From positions 1 to 23,581 of the forward strand of contig JAKTTS010000231.1 of assembly GCA_030560485.1 (NCBI GenBank): 23,581 nucleotides of DNA. Reading direction: 5' to 3'. How positions within the stretch are numbered: the stretch's first letter is position 1; every line of letters begins with the position of its first letter. The DNA comes from Ascoidea tarda (nom. inval.) (Eukaryota > Ascomycota > Saccharomycetes > Ascoideales > Ascoideaceae). Positions 1 to 9,460 of this stretch are shown here, in pieces. The position numbers were made by a program, and so were the translations under genes. Below the pieces are notes generated by a model. The model was not told where the DNA came from. It ran no database searches and saw only the letters and a list, made by a program, of their open reading frames with translations.

Positions 1-300
1 TATATAAATAAAATTATCAATAGTAAAAATGAATCGAACGACGAGTAGAAAAAGAAAAAAAAGGTTTGAGGAAAAAAAGAGAAAAGAGAAAAAAGAGGAA
101 ACAAAAAAAAAAGCAGCAATAGCAGATACTTTGAGTATTTATATATTGTTTTTTTAGGGACTGATTTAGATTGAAGAAAGAAATATAGAAAAATTGGGGG
201 AATAACGAAGAAAGGGCTACTAAAACCAAGATCCGGTTATCAAAGCTAAAACTAAACTGGTATGGTATCAAGATCAAGAAGGAATATTATTATTATTATT
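1..300 (-). promoter_or_regulatory. Probable promoter and leader of a minus-strand gene outside the window
   Basis: Read on the minus strand, this stretch runs from a (TAA)n simple repeat through a TATATAAATA box (plus positions 136-145) into a long pyrimidine-rich tract (about plus 45-118) that heads for the left edge. A TATA box followed by a CT-rich leader is the usual look of yeast promoters. It suggests that a minus-strand gene begins just left of position 1. No ATG-started reading frame of note lies inside the stretch. The gene itself is not visible, so this is inference from promoter layout. Confidence 0.4.
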
Positions 301-578
301 ATTTCATGTTTTTGTTTTATATAATATAATTGCTTTGCTTTGGCTTGAGAAAAGCAGTAGAGGAAGGTGTTGAACCTGGAAGAAAGCAAAAGGTAGTTAA
401 ATTAATTGCTAAGAAGAGTATGAAATAATTGCTGATTATTATTCAACAAAAAGGGCGAAACAAATAAGAGCTAGTTGCATTTGGGACAATTTAGTTGGAT
501 CTGATGTCAATTTAAGGCCAATTTCAGTGAATTGGTAATTTTTGAAATATTATTTCAGCATTTTGATTATATTTTTGC

Positions 579-624
579 AATATTATTTAGAATATTATTT
601 AGAATATTATTTGGAATATTGTTT
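579..624. repeat. 12-bp tandem repeat, about 3.5 copies
   Basis: The unit AATATTATTTAG repeats at 579, 591 and 603, with a partial fourth copy to 624. It is intergenic and AT-only apart from the G positions. No function is visible. Confidence 0.8.
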
Positions 625-1787
625 AATCAATTTATCGCTGAATTGATTAATTAATTAATAAATTAAATAATTAAATTGCTCATTAATTGGTTGTCTATTT
701 ATTTAATTATTAACTAGGCAACCGTTAGTTAGTAAAACTGGATAACACAAAAGGAACTGTAAAACAGTAATTAAAAATAAACAGTACTATTTTGAAATAA
801 AAAAAAAGTTGCATTGAAACAGAACTGGCACGAAATCCATATAAATCCTGTTTACAGTGGGTATTTGTGTACGGAGTTTTTGAAACTGGGATGGAATTCA
901 AAGTGGAAAATGAAAGGCTGTATAAATCGGATTGGATACGAATACAAATCACCAACTTTCTTGTTTCCAATCTGAGTATACTTTATTCCGCTTCCATTTG
1001 CTGAGCCAAGAAAATAAACACCATCCATAATGGCTAGAAGTTCAAATTTTTAACCAGGGCAACTTTTACAGAACTCAAGGTGCAGTGTGATTTGGAAAAA
1101 ATGAAACAATTGCAAAGTCAGGTTCCCCAAAGGTGCTTTTATTGGCCCGCTCCCGTTTGGTTTCTGGTAATAAGCAGAATTCAATATCTGTTAGGTGAAA
1201 TAAGTAGGATAATTAGGGTTTGGTGTTAATGGAATTGTTGATAAGGATGGTTGAAAAAAAGCTAATTAACCAAGGATAAACTACTTTTGTCATTAAATGA
1301 AATTCAGATGCAACGAAATGGATTAAACTTGACGTTGTGGATTTGATAGTGGTGAGTGTCAACAGAAAGACAGATTTGAACAATCAAGAGGCAATTGCCC
1401 TAGTTGGACAATAAGAATAGGATTTAAAAATTAAAATTTATGATTTTCTGTTAGAGCAAACAATTTTCCATTAGTATTATTTCAGAATAGAAGGCTGAAC
1501 TTTGAAGCATGAAGAGCAGAGCGAGTCTTTTCATCAGAATGGTACAAAGCTCTGGGTTTGCGGGTTGGAGAATTTGCACGAGCAGCAGTGTTTGGGAGCT
1601 GATTTGGGAAATGTTCTTTATTTGGTGTTTGTTTATCTCTGTTGTTGCACTCTTTCCACCAAATATGTGAGATCGATTCAGTGATGGATGTGTTGGGATG
1701 GTTCAGATCCTAATAAGAGGTGTTTCCAGGCCGGTACTCAAATAGGTCTGTAGCCTTTGCGCGTATGTGCACATGATGACATATATC

Positions 1788-1865
1788 CACTACACACACT
1801 ACACATACTACACACACTACACACACTACACATACTACACACTACACATACTACACACTACACTA
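1788..1865. repeat. CACTACACA-type microsatellite
   Basis: About 78 bases consist almost only of C and A with a regular T, alternating CTACACAC and CTACACAT units of 8-10 bp. The plus strand carries C/A and the minus strand G/T. The strand asymmetry recalls yeast telomeric DNA, but the unit has no CCC run and no known telomere repeat matches it. It is most simply an interstitial microsatellite. Confidence 0.85.
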
Positions 1866-2160
1866 GTGTTGGAGTTTAATACATGGCATGAGTGGGTTTC
1901 GATCCTGATTTGACCCATTTGTCTCCTATGTGTTTTCCATTGGGCTGGATTTCGACTAACCCTTTGGGGAATAAAAGCTTGAAGTTGGTGGTTTTGTGGT
2001 TTTTTCCAGCTCATCTTTGATTGCCACTAGAAGTAATCAACAGGCATGAAATGAGTCTGCGGTGAATTCGATGGGTTGAACGGTGCTGAGAAAACAGGTA
2101 CTGGATTTTAGTAAATTGGTGCATTAACCAGTGCATTGGTTTCTTTTTGCAGAATTTCCA

Positions 2161-2226
2161 CAAATACTTGACAAATATTTCACAAATACTTGACAAATAT
2201 TTCACAAATACTTCACAAATATTTCA
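2161..2226. repeat. 11-bp tandem repeat, six copies, with 22-bp higher order
   Basis: Six exact-length units of 11 bp alternate between CAAATACTTGA and CAAATATTTCA. Copies 1 and 3 are identical, and so are copies 2, 4 and 6. The alternation implies that a 22-bp pair was the duplicated unit. The array is intergenic. Confidence 0.85.
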
Positions 2227-3222
2227 GTCTTGTTTTGTATTCCTCTGTTGAATGTACATACAACTAAGCACTGAGACTGAATAATTGTATAATTGTCGTT
2301 ACCCAGTTTTCTAAAGACTGCACATTACATAAGCGGCAAACTTTGTGATTGTGTTTAGGATAATTATCACCAAGCATTATTCATGCAGTTGGAAATGGTG
2401 TTTTGTAGAATTTGGATTGGTTTTGTATTTTTAGAGCCTTTTCTGATGGTTGGAAGTGATAAAAGAGACATTTAATACTGTTTGTTCATACAATTGAGCT
2501 GGGCAAGATAGAAGTGCTATTATTTATTATTTCAATGTGTGTTGAGAATTTGGAATTTTTTCTATTACACTCTTAATGGATTTGATACTCTGTGTTTTTA
2601 TCTTGATTTTAGTATAATTTCGAGGTTTTTAGTTTTTGAAAACTCAAAGCAGACAATTTCATTTATAATTTCTTTGTCAAAAAATAGTCTTAAACTATTT
2701 CAAATAAAATTTGATTAACATTTTACTAAAATCATTAAAATGAGTAGATTGGAAGGCAAAAAAAGATGAAAAAACAGCATAAAGATAATTCTATTAAAAG
2801 TTAATAAAATTGATTTGAACAATTAATAGTCCCCTTTGTTTTTCTTTTTTCTTTTGTCTTTTATTTCATTATTATTTCATTTTTATTTTAGATTTATTTT
2901 AGATGTTTTTTATTTTTTAAATTTTTAAATTTTTAAATTGCAGTTTAAGACTTTGCAATCTTCATAAAAAGCTTAAAATTCTCGATCCCTGTCTGTTGAA
3001 TTTAGTTTAAATTTTAATGCTATTCAAAAGAAAAAAATATTTATTTTTGCAATATTTTTTAACACTGTTATATAAAATCAGGATGATTTTATAATTTGGG
3101 TGATTTATTTTGTATTTTATTGCAAACAGAAGTAATAAACATATATTAATATACTGTTTGCTTCATATCCTAATCTATTCTATCAACTGCTATTAAATAA
3201 AAAATAATCAAAAAATAATCAA

Positions 3223-3262
3223 AAATTGAATCCCAAATTGAATCCCAAATTGAATCCCAAAT
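3223..3262. repeat. 12-bp tandem repeat AAATTGAATCCC, three copies
   Basis: Three perfect copies of AAATTGAATCCC start at 3223, 3235 and 3247, followed by a partial fourth. The array is intergenic, with no associated gene. Confidence 0.85.
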
Positions 3263-3639
3263 GATTTTAATCACACTTGTTTCTTTGTGTCTAGTATAAA
3301 TAAACAATTAAATGAACATCTAATGAACACATTTTAAAACAACTTTTTAAATTAACTTCATCTCCAAAAGTTTCATATTAATCTCACAAATAACAGAAAA
3401 ATACAAACAAACCAAAATTGGATTACACGAAAAAAGATAATAGGAAAGCAAATTGAGACAGCACTAATGTAGCGCCAGACAATATCAATATCAAAATCAT
3501 ACTCTTGCTCTTTGTTATTTTTTTTTTATTCTTTTTTATTCTTTTTGTTATTTTTTGCTCTTTTTTTGTTTTTTTTGTTTTTTTTCATTGTGAATTGAAA
3601 CTGATTATTTAATTTTAGACCATATGGAAAGATAACCAC

Positions 3640-5110
3640 AGCCGATAATGGACTTAAACACAGCAAATAAAACCATCAATCTTGGCTCCAAAACCAGCCA
3701 TTGTGAGTAAAATGGAAAAAAGTGATAAGAAAACAAATTGAAAGATACCAAAGATCATCACAGAGATTGTATCAAATTATACCAGATTATACCAGATTAT
3801 ACCAGATCATCTTGGATTATATCAGATTATATCTTCTTCTGGATATCCCATGTTCCTGCTGTGAGGAGTCGTTCTGGAAGATCGACAGGCAAGGTACATG
3901 CACAAAGCCAAATCTGCGCTATTGCAACGCTAAACACAACCTCAGGTGACTTCTGATCTCGGTGAACACACATCTCTAGCTTTTTGAAATTGGCTCCAGG
4001 TTTTGCAGATGCGAAACACTACTACCAGCTCAGGTTCTTGGGCTGTTGCATTCACCAACCAATTTCTAAAAACAACAGCTCAATCAAGGAAAATTTGCTG
4101 GCTGTAAATTGATTTGGTGGTCTCAATCTTTTACTCAGGATTCTGGCTATCGCTAGAAATCTTTCTTGGATATTGCCACTAATTGGTTAAAAACGATCTT
4201 TTCCCATAGCTGTAAACAGTACCATCACATTGGCTTGCTATCGTTAAAAGAATTGAGCTCTTATCCGTCTGTTTGCTTATCTGTGAAGGTTGCGAGATAT
4301 TCTTTGATGACGATTGTGGAGACAGAACCCATTTTCTCTGCCACTCACGGTTAGGGCTTCTAAATAGGGCATTATCTTCAGACCAAACAACCCAACTCTT
4401 ACTGTTCAAAACACCAGAGCACCCAAACATAAATTTGTTTGAGCCGTTGCTCATTTCTCTGTTTTTGTAGAACATTTACCCAGGATAACAGGCAGCTGAA
4501 TAGATGGTTCTTTGTGCTGAAAAGCATTGGTAGGAAGAACAAAGCAGCCAATCACCGCTGTTTCTCACCTCTGTGAGATTGCTATTCTTGAAGCACGCTT
4601 ATAAGACCACTTCTGTGGTACTGTATGTCTGGATGCATGTAAGACGGTTTCATGCATTCGCCAGGCAACCCTGGAAGAGCATTCAGTAGAACTAGAACAA
4701 GAACAAGAACATCTACCAAGATAGATATATGAATAAGCACGAGTGATACAGGTATCACAAACTGCACCTTGCACAACACACAACCTCCAGCATGGGCCGC
4801 GCATTTTCCGTGTCGGTCAAACAGCTGGTGATCATTGATTTTTCTACGGCTGGTGGGCTACCTCCAGGCAAACCACAGCCAACACAGATACCACAGGCAC
4901 CACAGGCCCCACTGACGTCTGGTTAACAGAAGATTCTCCTCAGAAAAGCCTCTTCAGTTGGACAAACTCCTCTTATATCATCGTGCTGCAGTATATGGTT
5001 TGGCATCCTGCTATCAGGAACTATGAAGTGCCAATCATGGCGTAATTGTTACCACAGACAGCGGCACTTCTGTGATCAATATCGCCTACAAAAAACTACA
5101 CCTGCATGCA
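3640..5110. other. Less AT-rich island, possible remains of an old coding sequence
   Basis: This stretch is clearly less AT-rich than its flanks and contains several moderately long open stretches in all frames, but no intact gene. Short protein-like motifs occur on the plus strand. One peptide (codons 4887-4925) reads D-T-T-G with T-D-V-W-L shortly after, and a D-S-G-T-S peptide lies at 5057-5071. Both resemble the two active-site regions of pepsin-type aspartyl proteases (DTGSSDLWV and DSGTS). Alternatively, an LLSLKEL peptide near 4230-4255, an H-S-R-L-G peptide near 4340 and T-D-S-G-T near 5055 loosely follow the order seen in Ty1/copia polyproteins. Every match is short and could be chance. 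If it was ever a gene or element, it is now clearly decayed. A 10-bp repeat of the ACCAGATTAT type lies at 3776-3833. Confidence 0.25.
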
Positions 5111-6220
5111 TGATATTTTGAACTTTTATCTTTTTTCGCAGTGATAAAGCTCACTAGGAGGAGCTCAGAAAACCGAATGAACACGATGAAACCGTTGCTC
5201 TTCGAGTAATAAAAGCAGTTATCTACTGTATTTTGATTGGCTGCTAATACATTGGTCCAGATATAGCCATCTATTGTTTTTCTGCTTGTTGATTTCTGTG
5301 AAAAACGCATCCAAATATCTATTGTTATGTTTGTTTTTCAACTCTCTGTTATGTAAACATTTTTCGTATATACCTTTGAGACCAAAATCAACAACCTAAT
5401 TTTCAAATTCTAAATCAAAAACTTAAAGTGTGGGATCAAGAATTCAATTTCGATTTCAATTTCAATCTCAAATCCAGAATTAGAGTTTCAATGCAATTTT
5501 TGTTCAAGTAAACCAATTTCACCCTAGCAAACGTAGTTGGAAGAGCATTATCTGTGGATTGTATTTAATTTATCATTTTCTATTAATATGATAAGATAAT
5601 AAAAGAAAGCTTTGATGTATCGAAGTTAACATCTCGATTGCAATTGGGTTTTATTTTTTAATTCAATTTACCACCCATTTCAAATAATGAAATATATCGA
5701 AATTTAAGATTTATTTATTTCGTAACTGAGGAAATTTCAAAAATTAGGTATAACCTTTACAATTCAATTCATTTATTATCATAAAAGAATAATTAATTAA
5801 TAAAAAGATAAAAGAACATGTCAACTTATCTTAATTCCATAGTGTAACAACAAGAAATAGAACGATAAAAATTAAAACAACAAGAAATAGAATGATTAAT
5901 TGTAATCAATTGTGACTAATTATAACCAATAATAATTAATTATAACCAAATACTAGCTCATGCCAATGGTACCAACTAACACACACTGCATTACTAATTA
6001 TTTAACCGTGATTCGACAATAGTAAAAATTCTATTCAACTTTTTTGGTTTTTCTGTGCTGTGCTATTTTGTGAATACTCCTTTTAAAAGCAATTTTGAAA
6101 TCAAATTATGTTTATTATTAGAATATGGAACATTCACATTACAAAAATTCAGTAGCAGACTAAAAGTTTCAACCTTTTAAACTTTCTTTTCTTTCAAACT
6201 TTTGTCTTAATACTCAACAT

Positions 6221-6390
6221 ATTGGCAATAATTTGCAATAATTTGTAATAATTTATACTAATTTATATTAATTTATATTAATTCATACTAATTCATACTA
6301 ATTCATACTAATTCATACTAGTTTATAATAATCTATAACAACTTATAACAACTTATAACAACTTATAACAACTTATAACAACTTATAACA
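6221..6390. repeat. 10-bp-periodic array of 17 units
   Basis: Seventeen consecutive 10-bp units fit one register from 6221 to 6390. The unit changes step by step along the array: ATTTGCAATA, ATTTATATTA, ATTCATACTA (four copies), GTTTATAATA, then ACTTATAACA (five copies). Each unit keeps the phase and most positions. Ten base pairs is close to one turn of B-DNA, so the A/T-rich steps recur on the same face of the helix. That makes curvature or altered nucleosome preference plausible, though this is inference. Confidence 0.85.
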
Positions 6391-6577
6391 ATTTTGATTT
6401 AATACACTTACAAGTCCACTACTTTGTTTAAAATCATAAGATTTTAATTCACAAATGAAATTATTTTGCTTGCCAATCTACTAATAACCAAAAAATTGTT
6501 AATTTTGATTCAAACTTTTGATATTTACAAAATTATTTTGCATTTGATAATATATACTATATACTACTATAAGTAAA

Positions 6578-6640
6578 ATTCTGATTAAATTCTGATTAAA
6601 TTCTGATTAAATTAGTATTACTAATTAGTATTACTAATTA
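6578..6640. repeat. Two adjoining short tandem arrays, 11 bp and 13 bp
   Basis: ATTCTGATTAA repeats about three times up to 6610. It is followed directly by two copies of a 13-bp ATTAGTATTACTA unit that share a base with each other's ends. The arrays are intergenic, about 280 bases downstream of the end of the hydrolase-phosphatase gene. Confidence 0.7.
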
Positions 6641-6690
6641 ATAGTTTTATATTTATATCACCAAGAGTAACAATAACAAAGCACACTTTA

Positions 6691-6750
6691 TTTACTTATT
6701 TACTTATTTACTTATTTACTTATTTACTTATTTACTTATTTACTTACTTA
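6691..6750. repeat. 8-bp tandem repeat TTTACTTA
   Basis: About seven to eight near-perfect copies of TTTACTTA lie here, downstream of the minus-strand gene that ends at 6917. The array is a simple intergenic minisatellite. Confidence 0.85.
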
Positions 6751-6916
6751 GTCGCTTATGTATTTAATCACTTTTCTTGATTGAATTTGCCGAAATTTAA
6801 TCTTTATTATGTAAATCACTAGAAGAATAATGTTTGATTTACCTTGTTGAGGTTAGCCCCGTAATTTTCCCATTTTGGTGGAGGACTCACCACTTTGGTT
6901 AACCAGATGAAAAACC

Positions 6917-9046
6917 TCAATTATATCGCAAATAAAGAGCATCCACAAAATGAGGGTGTTTGATTCCAGGGTATTTTGCTTTTTTGAAAGATAGCACAGC
7001 GTCGGCAACAGACCAGCCCAATTTTTCGATCAAATAGCAGCAGATTAGGAAGCCTGTTCGGTTGAACCCATAGTGGCAATGAACAACAACGTGCGGATCA
7101 CGCAGTTGATTAGGTTGGTTGAATAAGATATCGTCGACAAGAAGGATGAACTTCCTCACCATAAGCGAATCAGGCGGTATTTTTGAGACAGTCGCAAGCT
7201 TGTAGTATTTGATTCTCTTCAAGGTGGCTGGGTTGTAAGGGGGCAAATCGGCAGAAATGTCGATGATTGCCACAATGTCTGGGTTTTTCAGTTCCAAAAT
7301 GGAGGGAGAATGGTTATGGTCGTCCTGCCTGAGGGTTTTCATGGCTAGTAAGGGAGAAAACTGGAAAGTCAAGGGGTTTTGGATTGGGAAAGAGATGTTT
7401 TGCAAGGACTCCCATTTGACAATGTTCTTTAAACCCCATTTGTCGCCACTGATGATGGCCTTTATTGTTAGCACCCAGGAGGGATTTAACTTGGAGTCGA
7501 TGTTGTTTGAGATGAATTTGAGAATCAAACCGCAGGCGAGCTCTGGCTTTTCCAATAGAATGGAATGGCCGCAATTGGCTATTGGAGTGGTGATAGAGGC
7601 GACATTGATTGAGCAGAGGAGAGACTCCATTTTTTGAGTTCCTTTGGAGTAGGGAGTGACATTATCGTTTTCGCCACAAACAATGAGAATTTTGGGCGTA
7701 TCCATGAAAGCATTGGAGCTGGGGCTGGGGCCATAGCTGGAACTGGATCTGGAACTGGATCTGGAACTGGATCTGGAACTGGAATTGGAGTTGGAGTTGG
7801 AGTTGGAGTTGGAGTTGGAGTTGGAGTTGGAGTTGGAGTGGAAAAAGGACATGGAGGAGATGAAATCAGACTCACTTAAAGGGTGGAAACCAGATATGTA
7901 CTTCAACCAAGTGACGCCGTCTATGTCCATATTCCATCTCAACTGTCTTGCTTTTTGGTAATAAGAGCAGGTGTTGATATTTAGCACACGTTTTAGTGAG
8001 TTTGAGTTAAACCCCCCTAGCCTATCGTATAGTCTTATGTAAGCGAATAGCTTGGGGAATTTCAAGAAAATTTTAAAGAAGGATAGTTGCAATAGAGTTT
8101 TGTTGATACTTTCGTCGTTAGCGTTAACCGGTGGAGACAAAGAAGGAGGCGAGAGTAATACCAAGGATGTAACAATCGATTTGTCGATTGAGTTTTTAGA
8201 TAGCTTCAGAACCAACTTGACGGCTATATGGGTGCCCATTGAGTGAGATATTAGAATTAGCTTTCTATTTTTTAAGATTGGATCGGTTGTGATTATAGAA
8301 TGTAGTAGATTGACTATTGAGCTGGTTGTGAAGGTGTTGTTATTAAGAGATAGGAAGTTCCGAATTGAGGAGTTGATGCTTTGGAATTCCAGATTGGATG
8401 GGTTTTGGATCAAGTTGCCTTTATTTTTAGATAGACTTGATTTCCCAAAACCTGGTAGATCCACAGCAAAGACCTGAACGAATTGAGATAATAAAGCGAA
8501 CAAAGACTCAAATTGCGATAATTGACCACCTAAACCATGGATGAAAATTACTAAGGGTAGAGTGTTCAAATTGTTTTTCAAATTTTTTAGAAAAGCTAGG
8601 TTTTCGTTTAGATTTGGAAAATTCAAATTTCTAGAATTTTCGGTCAAGTTAATATTCTGAATTTTGGGAATAAATCTTTCCAAAGGATGGGGAATTCTTA
8701 AAGTGTTCAAATAAATTTCAACTCCAACTCCAACTCCAGCCTCATTAACACTGTTATCATTGGCTATTAAGAACTTTTCAATTGAAGAATATTTAGCTAA
8801 TAAAGTACAGTCAGCAGGTTCATTTAAGATTAGTTTTTCAAATTTTGAATAGTTTCCTTTATAGATGAAGATTTTCTTAAAAAACAAGGATAATTTGGAT
8901 ATAATGTTATTATAAGATTCATATTTTGCTTCATATTCCAATAACTGCTGGATGAAAGAATTCGATGTGTCATTTTCCAAGTAAAAAGACGAGGATAGAG
9001 TCGCAGCTTCAATGATAAGTTTTTCCTCCAGTTCATTTCCAGACAT
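6917..9046 (-). CDS. Alpha/beta hydrolase fused to a dual-specificity-phosphatase-like domain
   Basis: This 709-residue protein starts at the ATG at 9046. The frame is open further upstream, but only from a TTG through a repeat. Residues about 160-510 form an alpha/beta hydrolase: the HGLGG oxyanion motif is at 170-174, the nucleophile Ser269 sits in SHSMG (Ser in place of the usual first Gly of GxSxG), Asp461 follows in GENDNVTP, and His494 is in NCGHS. Residues about 590-709 form a cysteine phosphatase domain with the HCxxxxxRTG loop (Cys657, Arg663) and an ending, GIKHPHF to LYLRY, that resembles the triphosphatase domain of mRNA-capping enzymes. A Ser-Asn and Ser-Arg low-complexity stretch (about 403-446) interrupts the hydrolase between the nucleophile and the acid. 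All key catalytic residues are present, so both halves could be active. The substrates are unknown. I see no signal peptide or clear membrane segment. I infer a single fused gene because the frame is continuous. Confidence 0.88.
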   Translation of the reverse strand: MSGNELEEKLIIEAATLSSSFYLENDTSNSFIQQLLEYEAKYESYNNIISKLSLFFKKIFIYKGNYSKFEKLILNEPADCTLLAKYSSIEKFLIANDNSVNEAGVGVGVEIYLNTLRIPHPLERFIPKIQNINLTENSRNLNFPNLNENLAFLKNLKNNLNTLPLVIFIHGLGGQLSQFESLFALLSQFVQVFAVDLPGFGKSSLSKNKGNLIQNPSNLEFQSINSSIRNFLSLNNNTFTTSSIVNLLHSIITTDPILKNRKLILISHSMGTHIAVKLVLKLSKNSIDKSIVTSLVLLSPPSLSPPVNANDESINKTLLQLSFFKIFLKFPKLFAYIRLYDRLGGFNSNSLKRVLNINTCSYYQKARQLRWNMDIDGVTWLKYISGFHPLSESDFISSMSFFHSNSNSNSNSNSNSNSNSNSSSRSSSRSSSRSSSSYGPSPSSNAFMDTPKILIVCGENDNVTPYSKGTQKMESLLCSINVASITTPIANCGHSILLEKPELACGLILKFISNNIDSKLNPSWVLTIKAIISGDKWGLKNIVKWESLQNISFPIQNPLTFQFSPLLAMKTLRQDDHNHSPSILELKNPDIVAIIDISADLPPYNPATLKRIKYYKLATVSKIPPDSLMVRKFILLVDDILFNQPNQLRDPHVVVHCHYGFNRTGFLICCYLIEKLGWSVADAVLSFKKAKYPGIKHPHFVDALYLRYN
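7738..7838. repeat. Coding minisatellites, 12-bp and 6-bp units
   Basis: Four copies of a 12-bp AACTGGATCTGG unit are followed by about ten copies of a 6-bp TTGGAG unit. Read on the minus strand, they encode the Ser-Arg and Ser-Asn runs within the hydrolase-phosphatase protein. Both unit lengths are multiples of three, so changes in copy number keep the frame. Confidence 0.9.
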
Positions 9047-9460
9047 TTTTTTATTTCTGTTTTTATTGGTCTGATAAGGATGAGGATAAGGATGAGGATG
9101 AGGATAAGGATGAGGATAAGGATATAACAATATAACAATATAACAATTTAATAGTTAGAAAAAATAGAACTAGATATTAATTGGAAAAAATAGAGTTAGA
9201 TATTAATTGGAAAATAGTAAATTACATAAAAAAAAGAATTAGCAGAAGTGAAAGAAGTGAAAGGCGCAATAGAAGTGAAAGTAGTAAAAGCTGTATATTA
9301 GTCTGGATAGATCAATACCATGGATATATTTAATTGGAAATTTGGAACACATGTGTTGGAAGATCCCGCTTTTAGACGCAGAAACACACACATGGCACAT
9401 GAGAAGGAAAGAAAGAGGAAAGTGGAAGCAAAGTGAGGAACAGCGACAGATCCAGCACAA
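9047..9460. promoter_or_regulatory. Upstream region of the hydrolase-phosphatase gene with tandem repeats
   Basis: Directly upstream of the minus-strand ATG at 9046 lies an array of GGATAA and GGATGA hexamers (about 9076-9123), which read as a CT-rich tract on the gene strand and probably form the 5' leader. Beyond it are a short ATAACAAT repeat (9124-9147) and two copies of a 26-bp element (9158-9183 and 9184-9209) that differ at two bases. I see no clear TATA box. No gene is visible. Confidence 0.5.

Larger units (their letters stand above)
301..3639. other. Gene-free AT-rich region, left part
   Basis: I see no convincing gene here on either strand. The longest frames are about 60-80 codons, several open only from a TTG, and none shows a recognisable motif. 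The DNA is AT-rich with short tandem arrays (579-624, 1788-1865, 2161-2226, 3223-3262) and a T-rich run around 3517-3590. Less AT-rich patches at about 1020-1180 and 1480-1780 do not resemble tRNA, spliceosomal RNA or U3 snoRNA sequences that I know. With the left edge, this may be a long regulatory region or a structural chromosome element. Confidence 0.6.
5111..6916. other. Gene-free AT-rich region, right part, rich in tandem arrays
   Basis: No gene is visible between the island and the 3' end of the hydrolase-phosphatase gene. The DNA is strongly AT-rich, and from about 6220 onward it is dominated by short tandem arrays (6221-6390, 6578-6640, 6691-6750), which are listed separately. Matches to the S. 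cerevisiae ARS core occur (for example 6645-6655), but such matches are expected in DNA of this composition. Confidence 0.6.

Noticed and set aside
1895-1917. Possible tRNA B-box-like sequence (GGTTTCGATCC)
   Set aside because: It has an extra T compared with the GGTTCGANTCC consensus, and no acceptor or anticodon stem can be folded around it.
2011-2205. Minus-strand frame of about 64 codons across the 11-bp array
   Set aside because: Its N-terminal part is only the translation of the tandem repeat, and it matches nothing.
7257-7879. Plus-strand frames rich in Gly-Val and Gly-Thr repeats opposite the hydrolase-phosphatase gene
   Set aside because: They are the antisense of the Ser/Asn/Arg minisatellite and have no independent support.
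9047-9130. Longer N-terminus (Tyr-Pro-His repeat) for the hydrolase-phosphatase protein
   Set aside because: It starts only from TTG and reads through a hexamer repeat. The ATG at 9046 is the simpler start.
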